This document shows, piece by piece, positions 52,975-64,000 of a stretch of DNA of 64,000 nt. Each line of letters begins with the position of its first letter. Position 1 is the stretch's first letter. Source of the DNA: Ptiloglossa arizonensis (Eukaryota; Arthropoda; Insecta; Hymenoptera; Colletidae); contig NW_027478462.1 in assembly GCF_051014685.1 (NCBI RefSeq), forward strand, positions 434,001 to 498,000, read 5' to 3'. The notes below the pieces were generated by a model. That model searched no databases, was not told where the DNA came from, and was given only the letters and a program-made list of their open reading frames with translations. A program made the position numbers and the translations under genes.

Positions 52975-53825
52975 AACTGCCATATCTCGCGAACGGATTG
53001 ACCAATCCGCAAAATTTCTGTTGCATCTGAAAGCAGAAACTCGCCCGATTACAACGATATGCGTACTTTTCCCCTATGCCGTTCTAGTTACTCGTTTCGA
53101 ACACCAGAACTGCGAAAATTTTGAGTTCCTCAAGCGTTTCTTATTTCCAAACTGCCATATCTCGCGAACGGATTGACCAATCCGCAAAATTTCTGTTGCA
53201 TCTGAAAGCAGAAACTCGCCCGATTACAACGGTATGCGTACTTTTCCCCTAGGCCGTTCTAGTTACTCGTTTCGAGCATCAGAACTGCGAAAATTTTCAG
53301 TTTCTCAAGCGTTTCTTACCTCCAAACTACCATATCTCGCGAACGGATTCACCAATCCGCAAAATTTCTGTTGCTTCTGAAAGTAGAAACTCGTCCGATT
53401 ACAACGGTATGCGTACTTCTCCCCTAGGCCGTTGTAGTCATTCGTTTCGAGCATCAGAACTGCGAAAATTTTGAGTTTCTCAAGCGTTTCTTATCTCCAA
53501 ACTGCCATATCTCGCGAACGGATTGACCAATCCGCAAAATTTCTGTTGCATCTGAAAGCAGAAACTCGCCCGATTACAACGATATGCGTACTTTTCCCCT
53601 ATGCCGTTCTAGTTACTCGTTTCGAACACCAGAACTGCGAAAATTTTGAGTTCCTCAAGCGTTTCTTATTTCCAAACTGCCATATCTCGCGAACGGATTG
53701 ACCAATCCGCAAAATTTCTGTTGCATCTGAAAGCAGAAACTCGCCCGATTACAACGGTATGCGTACTTTTCCCCTAGGCCGTTCTAGTTACTCGTTTCGA
53801 GCATCAGAACTGCGAAAATTTTCAG
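52975..53825 (+). repeat. 3-mer (525-bp) duplication with gatatgcg/cgaacaccag monomer
   Basis: About 52,975-53,300 matches 53,500-53,825 at 525 bp. The marker monomer has acgatatgcg, cgaacaccag, gagttcctc and tatttcc. It returns near 61,979, 62,504 and 63,904. The first two of these are again 525 bp apart and lie about 51 monomers (8,923 bp) from the first pair, so the arrangement was copied over long range. Confidence 0.82.
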
Positions 53826-54549
53826 TTTCTCAAGCGTTTCTTATCTCCAAACTGCCATATCTCGCGAACGGACTGATCAATCCGCAAAATTTCTGTTGCA
53901 TCTGAAAGTAGAAACTCGCCCGATTACAACGGTATGCGCACTTTTCCCCTAGGCTGTTCTAGTTATTCGTTTCGAGCATCAGAACTGCGAAAATTTTGAG
54001 TTTCTCAAGCGTTTCTTACCTCCAAACTGCCATATCTCGCGAACGGATTGACCAATCCGCAAAATTTCTGTTGCATCTGAAAGTAGAAACTCGCCCGATT
54101 ACAACGGTAGGTTTAGTTTTCCCCTAGCCCGTTCTAGTTATTCGTTTCGAGCATCAGAACTGCGAAAATTTTGAGTTTCTCAAGCGTTTCTTACATCCAA
54201 ACTGCCATATCTCGCGAACGGATTGACCAATCCGCAAAATTTCTGTTGCATCTGAAAGTAGAAACTCGCCCGATTACAACGGTATGTGTAGTTTTCCCCT
54301 AGGCCGTTCTAGTTATTCGTTTCGAGCATCAGAACAGCGAAAATTTTGAGTTTCTCAAGCGTTTCTTACATCCAAACTGCCATATCTCGCGAACGGATTG
54401 ACAAATCCGCAAAATTTCTGTTGCATCTGAAAGCAGAAACTCGCCCGATTACAACGGTATGCGTACTTTTCCCCTAGGCCGTTCTAGTTATTCGTTTCGA
54501 GCATCAGAACTGCGAAAATTTTGAGTTTCTCAAGCGTTTCTTACATCCA

Positions 54550-57500
54550 AACTACCATATCTCGCGAACGGATTCACCAATCCGCAAAATTTCTGCTGCT
54601 TCTGAAAGTAGAAACTCGCCCGATTACAACGGTATGCGTACTTCTCCCCTAGGCCGTTGTAGTCATTCGTTTCGAGCATCAGAACTGCGAAAATTTTGAG
54701 TTTCTCAAGCGTTTCTTACCTCCAAACTGCCATATCTCGCGAACGGATTGACCAATCCGCAAAATTTCTGTTGCATCTGAAAGTAGAAACTCGCCCGATT
54801 ACAACGGTATGTGTAGTTTTCCCCTAGGCCGTTCCAGTTATTCGTTTCGAGCATCAGAACTGTGAAAATTTTGAGTTTCTCAAGCGTTTCTTACCTCCAA
54901 ACTGCCATATCTCGCGAACGGATTGACCAATCCCCAAAATTTCTGTTGCATCTGAAAGTAGAAACTCGCCCGACTACAACGGTATGTGTAGTTTTCCCCT
55001 AGGCCGTCCTAGTTATTCGTTTCGAGCAGCAGAACTGCGAAAATTTTGAGTTTCTCAAGCGTTTCTTACCTCCAAACTGCCATATCTCGCGAACGGATGG
55101 ACCAAACCGCAAAATTTCTGTTGCATCTGAAAGTAGAAACTCGCCCGATTACAACGGTATGCGTGCTTTTCCCCTAGGCCGTTCTAGTTACTCGTTTCGA
55201 GCATCAGAACCGCGAAAATTTTGAGTTTCTCAAGCGTTTCTTATCTCCAAACTGCCATATCTCGCGAACGGATTGATCAATCCGCAAAATTTCTGTTGCA
55301 TCTGAAAGTAGAAACTCGCCCGATTACAACGGTATGCGCACTTTTCCCCTAGGCCGTCCTAGTTATTCGTGTCGAGCATCAGAACTGCGAAAATTTTGAG
55401 TTTCTCCAGCGTTTCTTACATCCAAACTGCCATATCTCGCGAACGGATTGACCAATCCGCAAAATTTCTGTTGCATCTGAAAGTAGAAACTCGCCCGATT
55501 ACAACGGTATGTGTAGTTTTCCCCTAGGCCGTTCTAGTTATTCGTTTCGAGCATCAGAACAGCGAAAATTTTGAGTTTCTCAAGCGTTTCTTACATCCAA
55601 ACTGCCATATCTCGCGAACGGATTGACAAATCCGCAAAATTTCTGTTGCATCTGAAAGCAGAAACTCGCCCGATTACAACGGTATGCGTACTTTTCCCCT
55701 AGGCCGTTCTAGTTATTCGTTTCGAGCATCAGAACTGCGAAAATTTTGAGTTTCTCAAGCGTTTCTTACATCCAAACTGCCATATCTCGCGAACGGATTG
55801 ACCAATCCGCAAAATTTCTGTTGCATCTGAAAGCAGAAACTCGCCGGATTACAACGGTATGCGTACTTTTCCCCTATGCCGTTCTAGTTACTCGTTTCGA
55901 GCATCAGAACTGCGAAAATTTTGAGTATCTCAAGCGTTTCTTACCTCCAAACTACCATATCTCGCGAACGGATTCACCAATCCGCAAAATTTCTGCTGCT
56001 TCTGAAAGTAGAAACTCGCCCGATTACAACGGTATGCGTACTTCTCCCCTAGGCCGTTGTAGTCATTCGTTTCGAGCATCAGAACTGCGAAAATTTTGAG
56101 TATCTCAAGCGTTTCTTACCTCCAAACTACCATATCTCGCGAACGGATTCACCAATCCGCAAAATTTCTGCTGCTTCTGAAAGTAGAAACTCGCCCGATT
56201 ACAACGGTATGCGTACTTCTCCCCTAGGCCGTTGTAGTCATTCGTTTCGAGCATCAGAACTGCGAAAATTTTGAGTTTCTCAAGCGTTTCTTACCTCCAA
56301 ACTGCCATATCTCGCGAACGGATTGACCAATCCGCAAAATTTCTGTTGCATCTGAAAGTAGAAACTCGCCCGATTACAACGGTATGTGTAGTTTTCCCCT
56401 AGGCCGTTCCAGTTATTCGTTTCGAGCATCAGAACTGTGAAAATTTTGAGTTTCTCAAGCGTTTCTTACCTCCAAACTGCCATATCTCGCGAACGGATTG
56501 ACCAATCCCCAAAATTTCTGTTGCATCTGAAAGTAGAAACTCGCCCGACTACAACGGTATGTGTAGTTTTCCCCTAGGCCGTCCTAGTTATTCGTTTCGA
56601 GCAGCAGAACTGCGAAAATTTTGAGTTTCTCAAGCGTTTCTTACCTCCAAACTGCCATATCTCGCGAACGGATGGACCAAACCGCAAAATTTCTGTTGCA
56701 TCTGAAAGTAGAAACTCGCCCGATTACAACGGTATGCGTGCTTTTCCCCTAGGCCGTTCTAGTTACTCGTTTCGAGCATCAGAACTGCGAAAATTTTGAG
56801 TTTCTCAAGCGTTTCTTATCTCCAAACTGCCATATCTCGCGAACGGATTGATCAATCCGCAAAATTTCTGTTGCATCTGAAAGTAGAAACTCGCCCGATT
56901 ACAACGGTATGCGCACTTTTCCCCTAGGCCGTCCTAGTTATTCGTGTCGAGCATCAGAACTGCGAAAATTTTGAGTTTCTCAAGCGTTTCTTACATCCAA
57001 ACTGCCATATCTCGCGAACGGATTGACCAATCCGCAAAATTTCTGTTGCATCTGAAAGTAGAAACTCGCCCGATTACAACGGTATGTGTAGTTTTCCCCT
57101 AGGCCGTTCTAGTTATTCGTTTCGAGCATCAGAACAGCGAAAATTTTGAGTTTCTCAAGCGTTTCTTACATCCAAACTGCCATATCTCGCGAACGGATTG
57201 ACAAATCCGCAAAATTTCTGTTGCATCTGAAAGCAGAAACTCGCCCGATTACAACGGTATGCGTACTTTTCCCCTAGGCCGTTCTAGTTATTCGTTTCGA
57301 GCATCAGAACTGCGAAAATTTTGAGTTTCTCAAGCGTTTCTTACATCCAAACTGCCATATCTCGCGAACGGATTGACCAATCCGCAAAATTTCTGTTGCA
57401 TCTGAAAGCAGAAACTCGCCGGATTACAACGGTATGCGTACTTTTCCCCTATGCCGTTCTAGTTACTCGTTTCGAGCATCAGAACTGCGAAAATTTTGAG

Positions 57501-57845
57501 TATCTCAAGCGTTTCTTACCTCCAAACTACCATATCTCGCGAACGGATTCACCAATCCGCAAAATTTCTGCTGCTTCTGAAAGTAGAAACTCGCCCGATT
57601 ACAACGGTATGCGTACTTCTCCCCTAGGCCGTTGTAGTCATTCGTTTCGAGCATCAGAACTGCGAAAATTTTGAGTATCTCAAGCGTTTCTTACCTCCAA
57701 ACTACCATATCTCGCGAACGGATTCACCAATCCGCAAAATTTCTGCTGCTTCTGAAAGTAGAAACTCGCCCGATTACAACGGTATGCGTACTTCTCCCCT
57801 AGGCCGTTGTAGTCATTCGTTTCGAGCATCAGAACTGCGAAAATT
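54550..57845 (+). repeat. 9-mer (1,575-bp) HOR, copies 1 and 2
   Basis: About 54,550-56,270 matches about 56,125-57,845 at 1,575 bp. Markers in order are ctgctgcttctg, ctgtgaaaatt, caatcccc, gactacaacgg with gagcagcag, ggatggaccaaacc (about 55,099 and 56,674), gcgtgctttt, acagcgaaaa and gccggattac. Only a few differences were noticed, such as aaccgcgaa near 55,209 and ctccagcg near 55,405 in copy 1. The ctgctgc monomer is doubled at the unit end (about 55,995 and 56,170; 57,570 and 57,745). Confidence 0.87.
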
Positions 57846-58719
57846 TTGAGTTTCTCAAGCGTTTCTTACCTCCAAACTACCATATCTCGCGAACGGATTC
57901 ACCAATCCGCAAAATTTCTGTTGCTTCTGAAAGTAGAAACTCGCCCGATTACAACGGTATGCGTACTTCTCCCCTAGGCCGTTGTAGTCATTCGTTTCGA
58001 GCATCAGAACTGCGAAAATTTTGAGTTTCTCAAGCGTTTCTTATCTCCAAACTGCCATATCTCGCGAACGGATTGACAAATCCGCAAAATTTCTGTTGCA
58101 TCTGAAAGCAGAAACTCGCCCGATTACAACGGTATGCGTACTTTTCCCCTAGGCCGTTCTAGTTACTCGTTTCGAGCATCAGAACTGTGAAAATTTTGAG
58201 TTTCTCAAGCGTTTCTTACCTCCAAACTGCCATATCTCGCGAACGGATTGACCAATCCGCAAAATTTCTGTTGCATCTGAAAGCAGAAACTCGCCCGATT
58301 ACAACGGTATGCGTACTTTTCCCCTAGGCCGTTCTAGTTATTCGTTTCGAGCATCAGAACTGCGAAAATTTTGAGTTTCTCAAGCGTTTCTTACATCCAA
58401 ACTGCCATATCTCGCGAACGGATTGACCAATCCGCAAAATTTCTGTTGCATCTGAAAGCAGAAACTCGCCCGATTACAACGGTGTGTGTAGTTTTCCACT
58501 AGGCCGTTCCAGTTATTCGTTTCGAGCATCAGAACTGCGAAAATTTTGAGTTTCTCAAGCATTTCTTACCTCCAAACTGCCATATCTCGCGAACGGATTG
58601 ACCAATCCGCAAAATTTCTGTTGCATCTGAAAGTAGAAACTCGCCCGATTACAACGGTATGTGTAGTTTTCCCCTAGGCCGTTCTAGTTATTCGTTTCGA
58701 GCATCAGAACTGCGAAAAT

Positions 58720-61165
58720 TTTGAGTTTCTCAAGCGTTTCTTACATCCAAACTGCCATATCTCGCGAACGGATTGACCAATCCGCAAAATTTCTGTTGCA
58801 TCTGAAAGCAGAAACTCGCCGGATTACAACGGTATGCGTACTTTTCCCCTATGCCGTTCTAGTTACTCGTTTCGAGCATCAGAACTGCGAAAATTTTGAG
58901 TATCTCAAACGTTTCTTACCTCCAAACTACCATATCTCGCGAACGGATTCACCAATCCGCAAAATTTCTGCTGCTTCTGAAAGTAGAAACTCGCCCGATT
59001 ACAACGGTATGCGTACTTCTCCCCTAGGCCGTTGTAGTCATTCGTTTCGAGCATCAGAACTGCGAAAATTTTGAGTTTCTCAAGCGTTTCTTACCTCCAA
59101 ACTGCCATATCTCGCGAACGGATTGACCAATCCGCAAAATTTCTGTTGCATCTGAAAGTAGAAACTCGCCCGATTACAACGGTATGTGTAGTTTTCCCCT
59201 AGGCCGTTCCAGTTATTCGTTTCGAGCATCAGAACTGTGAAAATTTTGAGTTTCTCAAGCGTTTCTTACCTCCAAACTGCCATATCTCGCGAACGGATTG
59301 ACCAATCCCCAAAATTTCTGTTGCATCTGAAAGTAGAAACTCGCCCGACTACAACGGTATGTGTAGTTTTCCCCTAGGCCGTTCTAGTTATTCGTTTCGA
59401 GCAGCAGAACTGCGAAAATTTTGAGTTTCTCAAGCGTTTCTTACCTCCAAACTGCCATATCTCGCGAACGGATGGACCAAACCGCAAAATTTCTGTTGCA
59501 TCTGAAAGTAGAAACTCGCCCGATTACAACGGTATGCGTGCTTCTCCCCTAGGCCGTTCTAGTTACTCGTTTCGAGCATCAGAACTGCGAAAATTTTGAG
59601 TTTCTCAAGCGTTTCTTATCTCCAAACTGCCATATCTCGCGAACGGATTGATCAATCCGCAAAATTTCTGTTGCATCTGAAAGTAGAAACTCGCCCGATT
59701 ACAACGGTATGCGCACTTTTCCCCTAGGCCGTCCTAGTTATTCGTGTCGAGCATCAGAACTGCGAAAATTTTGAGTTTCTCAAGCGTTTCTTACCTCCAA
59801 ACTACCATATCTCGCGAACGGATTCACCAATCCGCAAAATTTCTGTTGCATCTGAAAGTAGAAACTCGCCCGATTACAACGGTATGCGCACTTTTCCCTA
59901 GCCGTTCTAGTTATTCGTTTCGAGCATCAGAACTGCGAAAATTTTGAGTTTCTCAGCGTTTCTTACATCCAAACTGCAATATCTCGCGAACGGATTGACC
60001 AATCCGCAAAATTTCTCTTGCATCTGAAAGTAGAAACTCGCCCGATTACAACGGTATGTGTAGTTTTCCCCTAGGGCCGTTCTAGTTATTCGTTTCGAGC
60101 ATCAGAACAGCGAAAATTTTGAGTTCTCAAGCGTTTCTTACATCCAAACTGCATATCTCGCGAACGGATTGACAAATCCGCAAAATTTTCTGTTGCATCT
60201 GAAAGCAGAAACTCGCCCGATTACAACGGTATGCGTACTTTTCCCCTAGGCCGTTCTAGTTATTCGTTCGAGCATCAGAACTGCGAAAATTTGAGTTTCT
60301 CAAGCGTTTCTTACATCCAAACTGCCATATCTCGCGAAACGGATTGACCAATCCGCAAAATTTTCTGTTGCATCTGAAAGCAGAAACTCGCCGGATTACA
60401 ACGGTATGCGTACTTTTCCCCTATGCCGTTCTAGTTACTCGTTTCGAGCATCAGAACTGCGAAAATTTTGAGTATCTCAAGCGTTTCTTACCTCCAACTA
60501 CCATATCTCGCGAACGGATAAACAATCCGCAAAAATTTTCTGCTGCTTCTGAAAGTAGAAACTCGCCCGATTACAACGGTATGCGTACTTCTCCCCTAGG
60601 CCGTTGTAGTCATTCGTTTCGAGCATCAGAACTGCGAAAATTTTGAGTTTCTCAAGCGTTTCTTACCTCCAAACTGCCATATCTCGCGAACGGATTGACC
60701 AATCCGCAAAATTTCTGTTGCATCTGAAAGTAGAAACTCGCCCGATTACAACGGTATGTGTAGTTTTCCCCATAGGCCGTTCCAGTTATTCGTTTCGAGC
60801 ATCTGAACTGTGAAAATTTTGAGTTTCTCAAGCGTTTCTTACCTCCAAACTGCCATATCTCGCGAACGGATTGACCAATCCCCAAAATTTCTGTTGCATC
60901 TGAAAGTAGAAACTCGCCCGACTACAACGGTATGTGTAGTTTTCCCCTAGGCCGTTCTAGTTATTCGTTTCGAGCAGCAGAACTGCGAAAATTTTGAGTT
61001 TCTCAAGCGTTTCTTACCTCCAAACTGCCATATCTCGCGAACGGATGGACCAAACCGCAAAATTTCTGTTGCATCTGAAAGTAGAAACTCGCCCGATTAC
61101 AACGGTATGCGTGCTTTTCCCCTAGGCCGTTCTAGTTACTCGTTTCGAGCATCAGAACTGCGAAA
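58720..61165 (+). repeat. 9-mer HOR, copies 3 and 4 (partial)
   Basis: The same marker order resumes after an interposed stretch (57,845-58,720). Markers ggatggaccaaacc fall at about 59,474 and 61,047 and caatcccc at about 59,306 and 60,879, so the offset is 1,573 bp: nine monomers less the two net bases lost at 59,889-60,773. Copy 3 lacks one of the doubled ctgctgc monomers, giving 8- and 16-mer offsets to copies 1 and 2. Confidence 0.8.
59889..60773 (+). other. Indel-rich patch, probable assembly or consensus error
   Basis: About 14 small indel events fall in under 900 bp, against four in the remaining ~63 kb. Examples are cttttccctagccg (minus 2), tctcagcg (minus 1), ctagggccg (plus 1), gagttctc (minus 1), actgcatatc (minus 1), gcaaaattttctg (plus 1, twice), attcgttcgag (minus 1), cgcgaaacgg (plus 1), ctccaacta (minus 1), gcaaaaattttctg (plus 2) and ttccccatagg (plus 1). 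Most are in homopolymers. They sum to minus 2, which agrees with the register change across the patch. Underlying monomer order still follows the 9-mer, and substitutions are few. This fits sequencing consensus error better than natural decay. Confidence 0.8.
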
Positions 61166-61284
61166 ATTTTGAGTTTCTCAAGCGTTTCTTATCTCCAAAC
61201 TGCCATATCTCGCGAACGGATTGACCAATCCGCAAAATTTCTGTTGCATCTGAAAGTAGAAACTCGCCCGATTACAAAGGTATG

Positions 61285-64000
61285 CGTACTTTTCCCCTAT
61301 GCCGTTCTAGTTACTCGTTTCGAGCATCAGAACTGCGAAAATTTTGAGTTTCTCAAGCGTTTCTTACCTCCAAACTGCCATATCTCGCGAACGGATAGAC
61401 CAATCCGCAAAATTTCTATTGCATCTGAAAGTAGAAACTCGCCCGATTACAACGGTATGTGTAGTTTTCCACTAGGCCGTTCCAGTTATTCGTTTCGAGC
61501 ATCAGAAGTGCGAAAATTTTGAGTTTCTCAAGCGTTTCTTACCTCCAAACTGCCATATCTCGCGAACGGATTGACCAATCCGCAAAATTTCTATTGCATC
61601 TGAAAGTAGAAACTCGCCCGATTACAACGGTGTGTGTAGTTTTCCACTAGGCCGTTCCAGTTATTCGTTTCGAGCATCAGAACTGCGAAAATTTTGAGTT
61701 TCTCAAGCATTTCTTACCTCCAAACTGCCATATCTCGCGAACGGATTGACCAATCCGCAAAATTTCTGTTGCATCTGAAAGTAGAAACTCGCCCGATTAC
61801 AACGGTATGTGTAGTTTTCCCCTAGGCCGTTCTAGTTATTCGTTTCGAGCATCAGAACTGCGAAAATTTTGAGTTTCTCAAGCGTTTCTTACATCCAAAC
61901 TGCCATATCTCGCGAACGGATTGACCAATCCGCAAAATTTCTGTTGCATCTGAAAGCAGAAACTCGCCCGATTACAACGATATGCGTACTTTTCCCCTAT
62001 GCCGTTCTAGTTACTCGTTTCGAACACCAGAACTGCGAAAATTTTGAGTTCCTCAAGCGTTTCTTATTTCCAAACTGCCATATCTCGCGAACGGATTGAC
62101 CAATCCGCAAAATTTCTGTTGCATCTGAAAGCAGAAACTCGCCCGATTACAACGGTATGCGTACTTTTCCCCTAGGCCGTCCTAGTTATTCGTGTCGAGC
62201 ATCAGAACTGCGAAAATTTTGAGTTTCTCAAGCATTTCTTACCTCCAAACTGCCATATCTCGCGAACGGATTGACCAATCCGCAAAATTTCTGTTGCATC
62301 TGAAAGTAGAAACTCGCCCGATTACAACGGTATGTGTAGTTTTCCCCTAGGCCGTTCTAGTTATTCGTTTCGAGCATCAGAACTGCGAAAATTTTGAGTT
62401 TCTCAAGCGTTTCTTACATCCAAACTGCCATATCTCGCGAACGGATTGACCAATCCGCAAAATTTCTGTTGCATCTGAAAGCAGAAACTCGCCCGATTAC
62501 AACGATATGCGTACTTTTCCCCTATGCCGTTCTAGTTACTCGTTTCGAACACCAGAACTGCGAAAATTTTGAGTTCCTCAAGCGTTTCTTATTTCCAAAC
62601 TGCCATATCTCGCGAACGGATTGACCAATCCGCAAAATTTCTGTTGCATCTGAAAGCAGAATCTCGCCCGATTACAACGGTATGCGTACTTTTCCCCTAG
62701 GCCGTTCTAGTTACTCGTTTCGAGCATCAGAACTGCGAAAATTTTCAGTTTCTCAAGCGTTTCTTATCTCCAAACTGCCATATCTCGCGAACGGATTGAT
62801 CAATCCGCAAAATTTCTGTTGCATCTGAAAGTAGAAACTCGCCCGATTACAACGGTATGCGCACTTTTCCCCTAGGCTGTTCTAGTTATTCGTTTCGAGC
62901 ATCAGAACTGCGAAAATTTTGAGTTTCTCAAGCGTTTCTTACCTCCAAACTGCCATATCTCGCGAACGGATTGACCAATCCGCAAAATTTCTGTTGCATC
63001 TGAAAGTAGAAACTCGCCCGATTACAACGGTAGGTTTAGTTTTCCCCTAGCCCGTTCTAGTTATTCGTTTCGAGCATCAGAACTGCGAAAATTTTGAGTT
63101 TCTCAAGCGTTTCTTACATCCAAACTGCCATATCTCGCGAACGGATTGACCAATCCGCAAAATTTCTGTTGCATCTGAAAGCAGAAACTCGCCGGATTAC
63201 AACGGTATGCGTACTTTTCCCCTATGCCGTTCTAGTTACTCGTTTCGAGCATCAGAACTGCGAAAATTTTGAGTTTCTCAAGCGTTTCTTACCTCCAAAC
63301 TGCCATATCTCGCGAACGGATAGACCAATCCGCAAAATTTCTATTGCATCTGAAAGTAGAAACTCGCCCGATTACAACGGTATGTGTAGTTTTCCACTAG
63401 GCCGTTCCAGTTATTCGTTTCGAGCATCAGAACTGCGAAAATTTTGAGTTTCTCAAGTGTTTCTTACCTCCAAACTGCCATATCTCGCGAACGGATTGAC
63501 CAATCCGCAAAATTTCTATTGCATCTGAAAGTAGAAACTCGCCCGATTACAACGGTGTGTGTAGTTTTCCACTAGGCCGTTCCAGTTATTCGTTTCGAGC
63601 ATCAGAACTGCGAAAATTTTGAGTTTCTCAAGCATTTCTTACCTCCAAACTGCCATATCTCGCGAACGGATTGACCAATCCGCAAAATTTCTGTTGCATC
63701 TGAAAGTAGAAACTCGCCCGATTACAACGGTATGTGTAGTTTTCCCCTAGGCCGTTCTAGTTATTCGTTTCGAGCATCAGAACTGCGAAAATTTTGAGTT
63801 TCTCAAGCGTTTCTTACATCCAAACTGCCATATCTCGCGAACGGATTGACCAATCCGCAAAATTTCTGTTGCATCTGAAAGCAGAAACTCGCCCGATTAC
63901 AACGATATGCGTACTTTTCCCCTATGCCGTTCTAGTTACTCGTTTCGAACACCAGAACTGCGAAAATTTTGAGTTCCTCAAGCGTTTCTTATTTCCAAAC
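61285..64000 (+). repeat. 11-mer (1,925-bp) HOR running off the window
   Basis: About 61,285-62,075 matches about 63,210-64,000 at 1,925 bp, through ggtgtgtgta (61,629 and 63,554), aagcatttcttacc and acgatatgcg (about 61,979 and 63,904). Within it a 525-bp repeat links about 61,700-62,170 with 62,225-62,695. The second copy is cut by the window end, so the true unit length cannot be confirmed. Confidence 0.8.

Larger units (their letters stand above)
1..64000 (+). repeat. 175-bp satellite array, whole window (~366 monomers)
   Basis: The landmark catctgaaag recurs every 175 bp from base 1 to the end of the window, always in the same orientation. Monomer starts are congruent to 1 mod 175 up to 9,243, and the register then shifts only by a few small indels. 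In monomer coordinates (1 = c of catctg), the conserved parts are atctcgcgaacgg near 136-148, the dyad at 146-161, an A4T4 tract at 92-99 and cctagg at 50-55. The first and last monomers show no decay and base 64,000 falls inside a monomer, so the array is longer than the window. Arrays like this are typical of eukaryotic centromeric or pericentromeric heterochromatin, but that role is inferred. I do not recognise the family. No gene, mobile element or inverted monomer was seen. Confidence 0.99.
46980..64000 (+). repeat. Satellite block C
   Basis: About 97 monomers are marked by agcagaaactcg, gattcacc with ttgcttctg or ctgcttctg, actaccatat, cttctcccctaggccgttg with tagtcattcg, gcaaaaattttg, ctgtgaaaatt, caatccccaaaa, gtgtgtgtag with ttccacta, and gatatgcg with cgaacaccag. 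These recur in fixed orders that define the local HORs listed separately. The block runs to the window edge, with one indel-rich interval at 59,889-60,773. Confidence 0.87.

Noticed and set aside
1..64000. CRISPR-like array
   Set aside because: The spacing is regular, but there are no unique spacers; the entire 175 bp is repeated, and no cas genes are present.
1..64000. Tandem-repeat protein gene (about 58 residues per monomer)
   Set aside because: 175 is not a multiple of three, so each monomer shifts the frame, and stops interrupt every frame within about two monomers. No continuous coding frame exists.
1..64000. Assignment to a named satellite family or species
   Set aside because: I do not recognise the monomer with confidence, and a database search would be needed; naming one would be a guess.

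Overview
The whole 64 kb window is one uninterrupted array of a tandem satellite with a 175-bp monomer. I count about 366 monomers, all head to tail in the same orientation. The array runs off both ends of the window. I see no protein gene, RNA gene, transposable element, CRISPR array, rDNA or telomere repeat. The open frames of 60 to 144 codons are by-products of stop-poor repeats and are not annotated as genes.

The arrangement is that of a eukaryotic centromeric or pericentromeric satellite: a nucleosome-sized monomer, very large homogeneous arrays, and higher-order repeats (HORs) made of ordered monomer variants. I do not recognise the monomer as a named family, so the lineage (plant, insect or other) is left open. 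A representative monomer is about 44% G+C with 13 CpGs. That is more CpG than base composition predicts, so there is no sign of long-term CpG decay.

Layout: (A) 1 to about 25,310 is a block built on a trimer of variants (525 bp), with 5-mer, 15-mer and 22-mer segmental repeats on top. (B) About 25,310 to 41,590 is a different variant set with 21-mer, 9-mer, 8-mer and 25-mer repeats. (C) About 41,590 to 64,000 is a mixed and then third variant set with 15-mer, 9-mer, 3-mer and 11-mer repeats. The A/B junction falls inside a single chimeric monomer near 25,300-25,323. Some duplicated segments differ at only a few positions over 2-3 kb, which points to recent unequal exchange or segmental amplification.

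The monomer length is strikingly constant. Outside one short interval I found only four 1-bp indels in about 63 kb, and one of those is a copy of another. In contrast, 59,889-60,773 holds about 14 small indel events, mostly in homopolymers, and looks like an unpolished or mis-joined assembly patch.

The most interesting sequence features inside the monomer are a 16-bp dyad whose central bases occur in four states, two of them perfect palindromes, and a weak CENP-B-box-like motif on the minus strand. Any centromere role is inference from the repeat architecture, not something the sequence proves.
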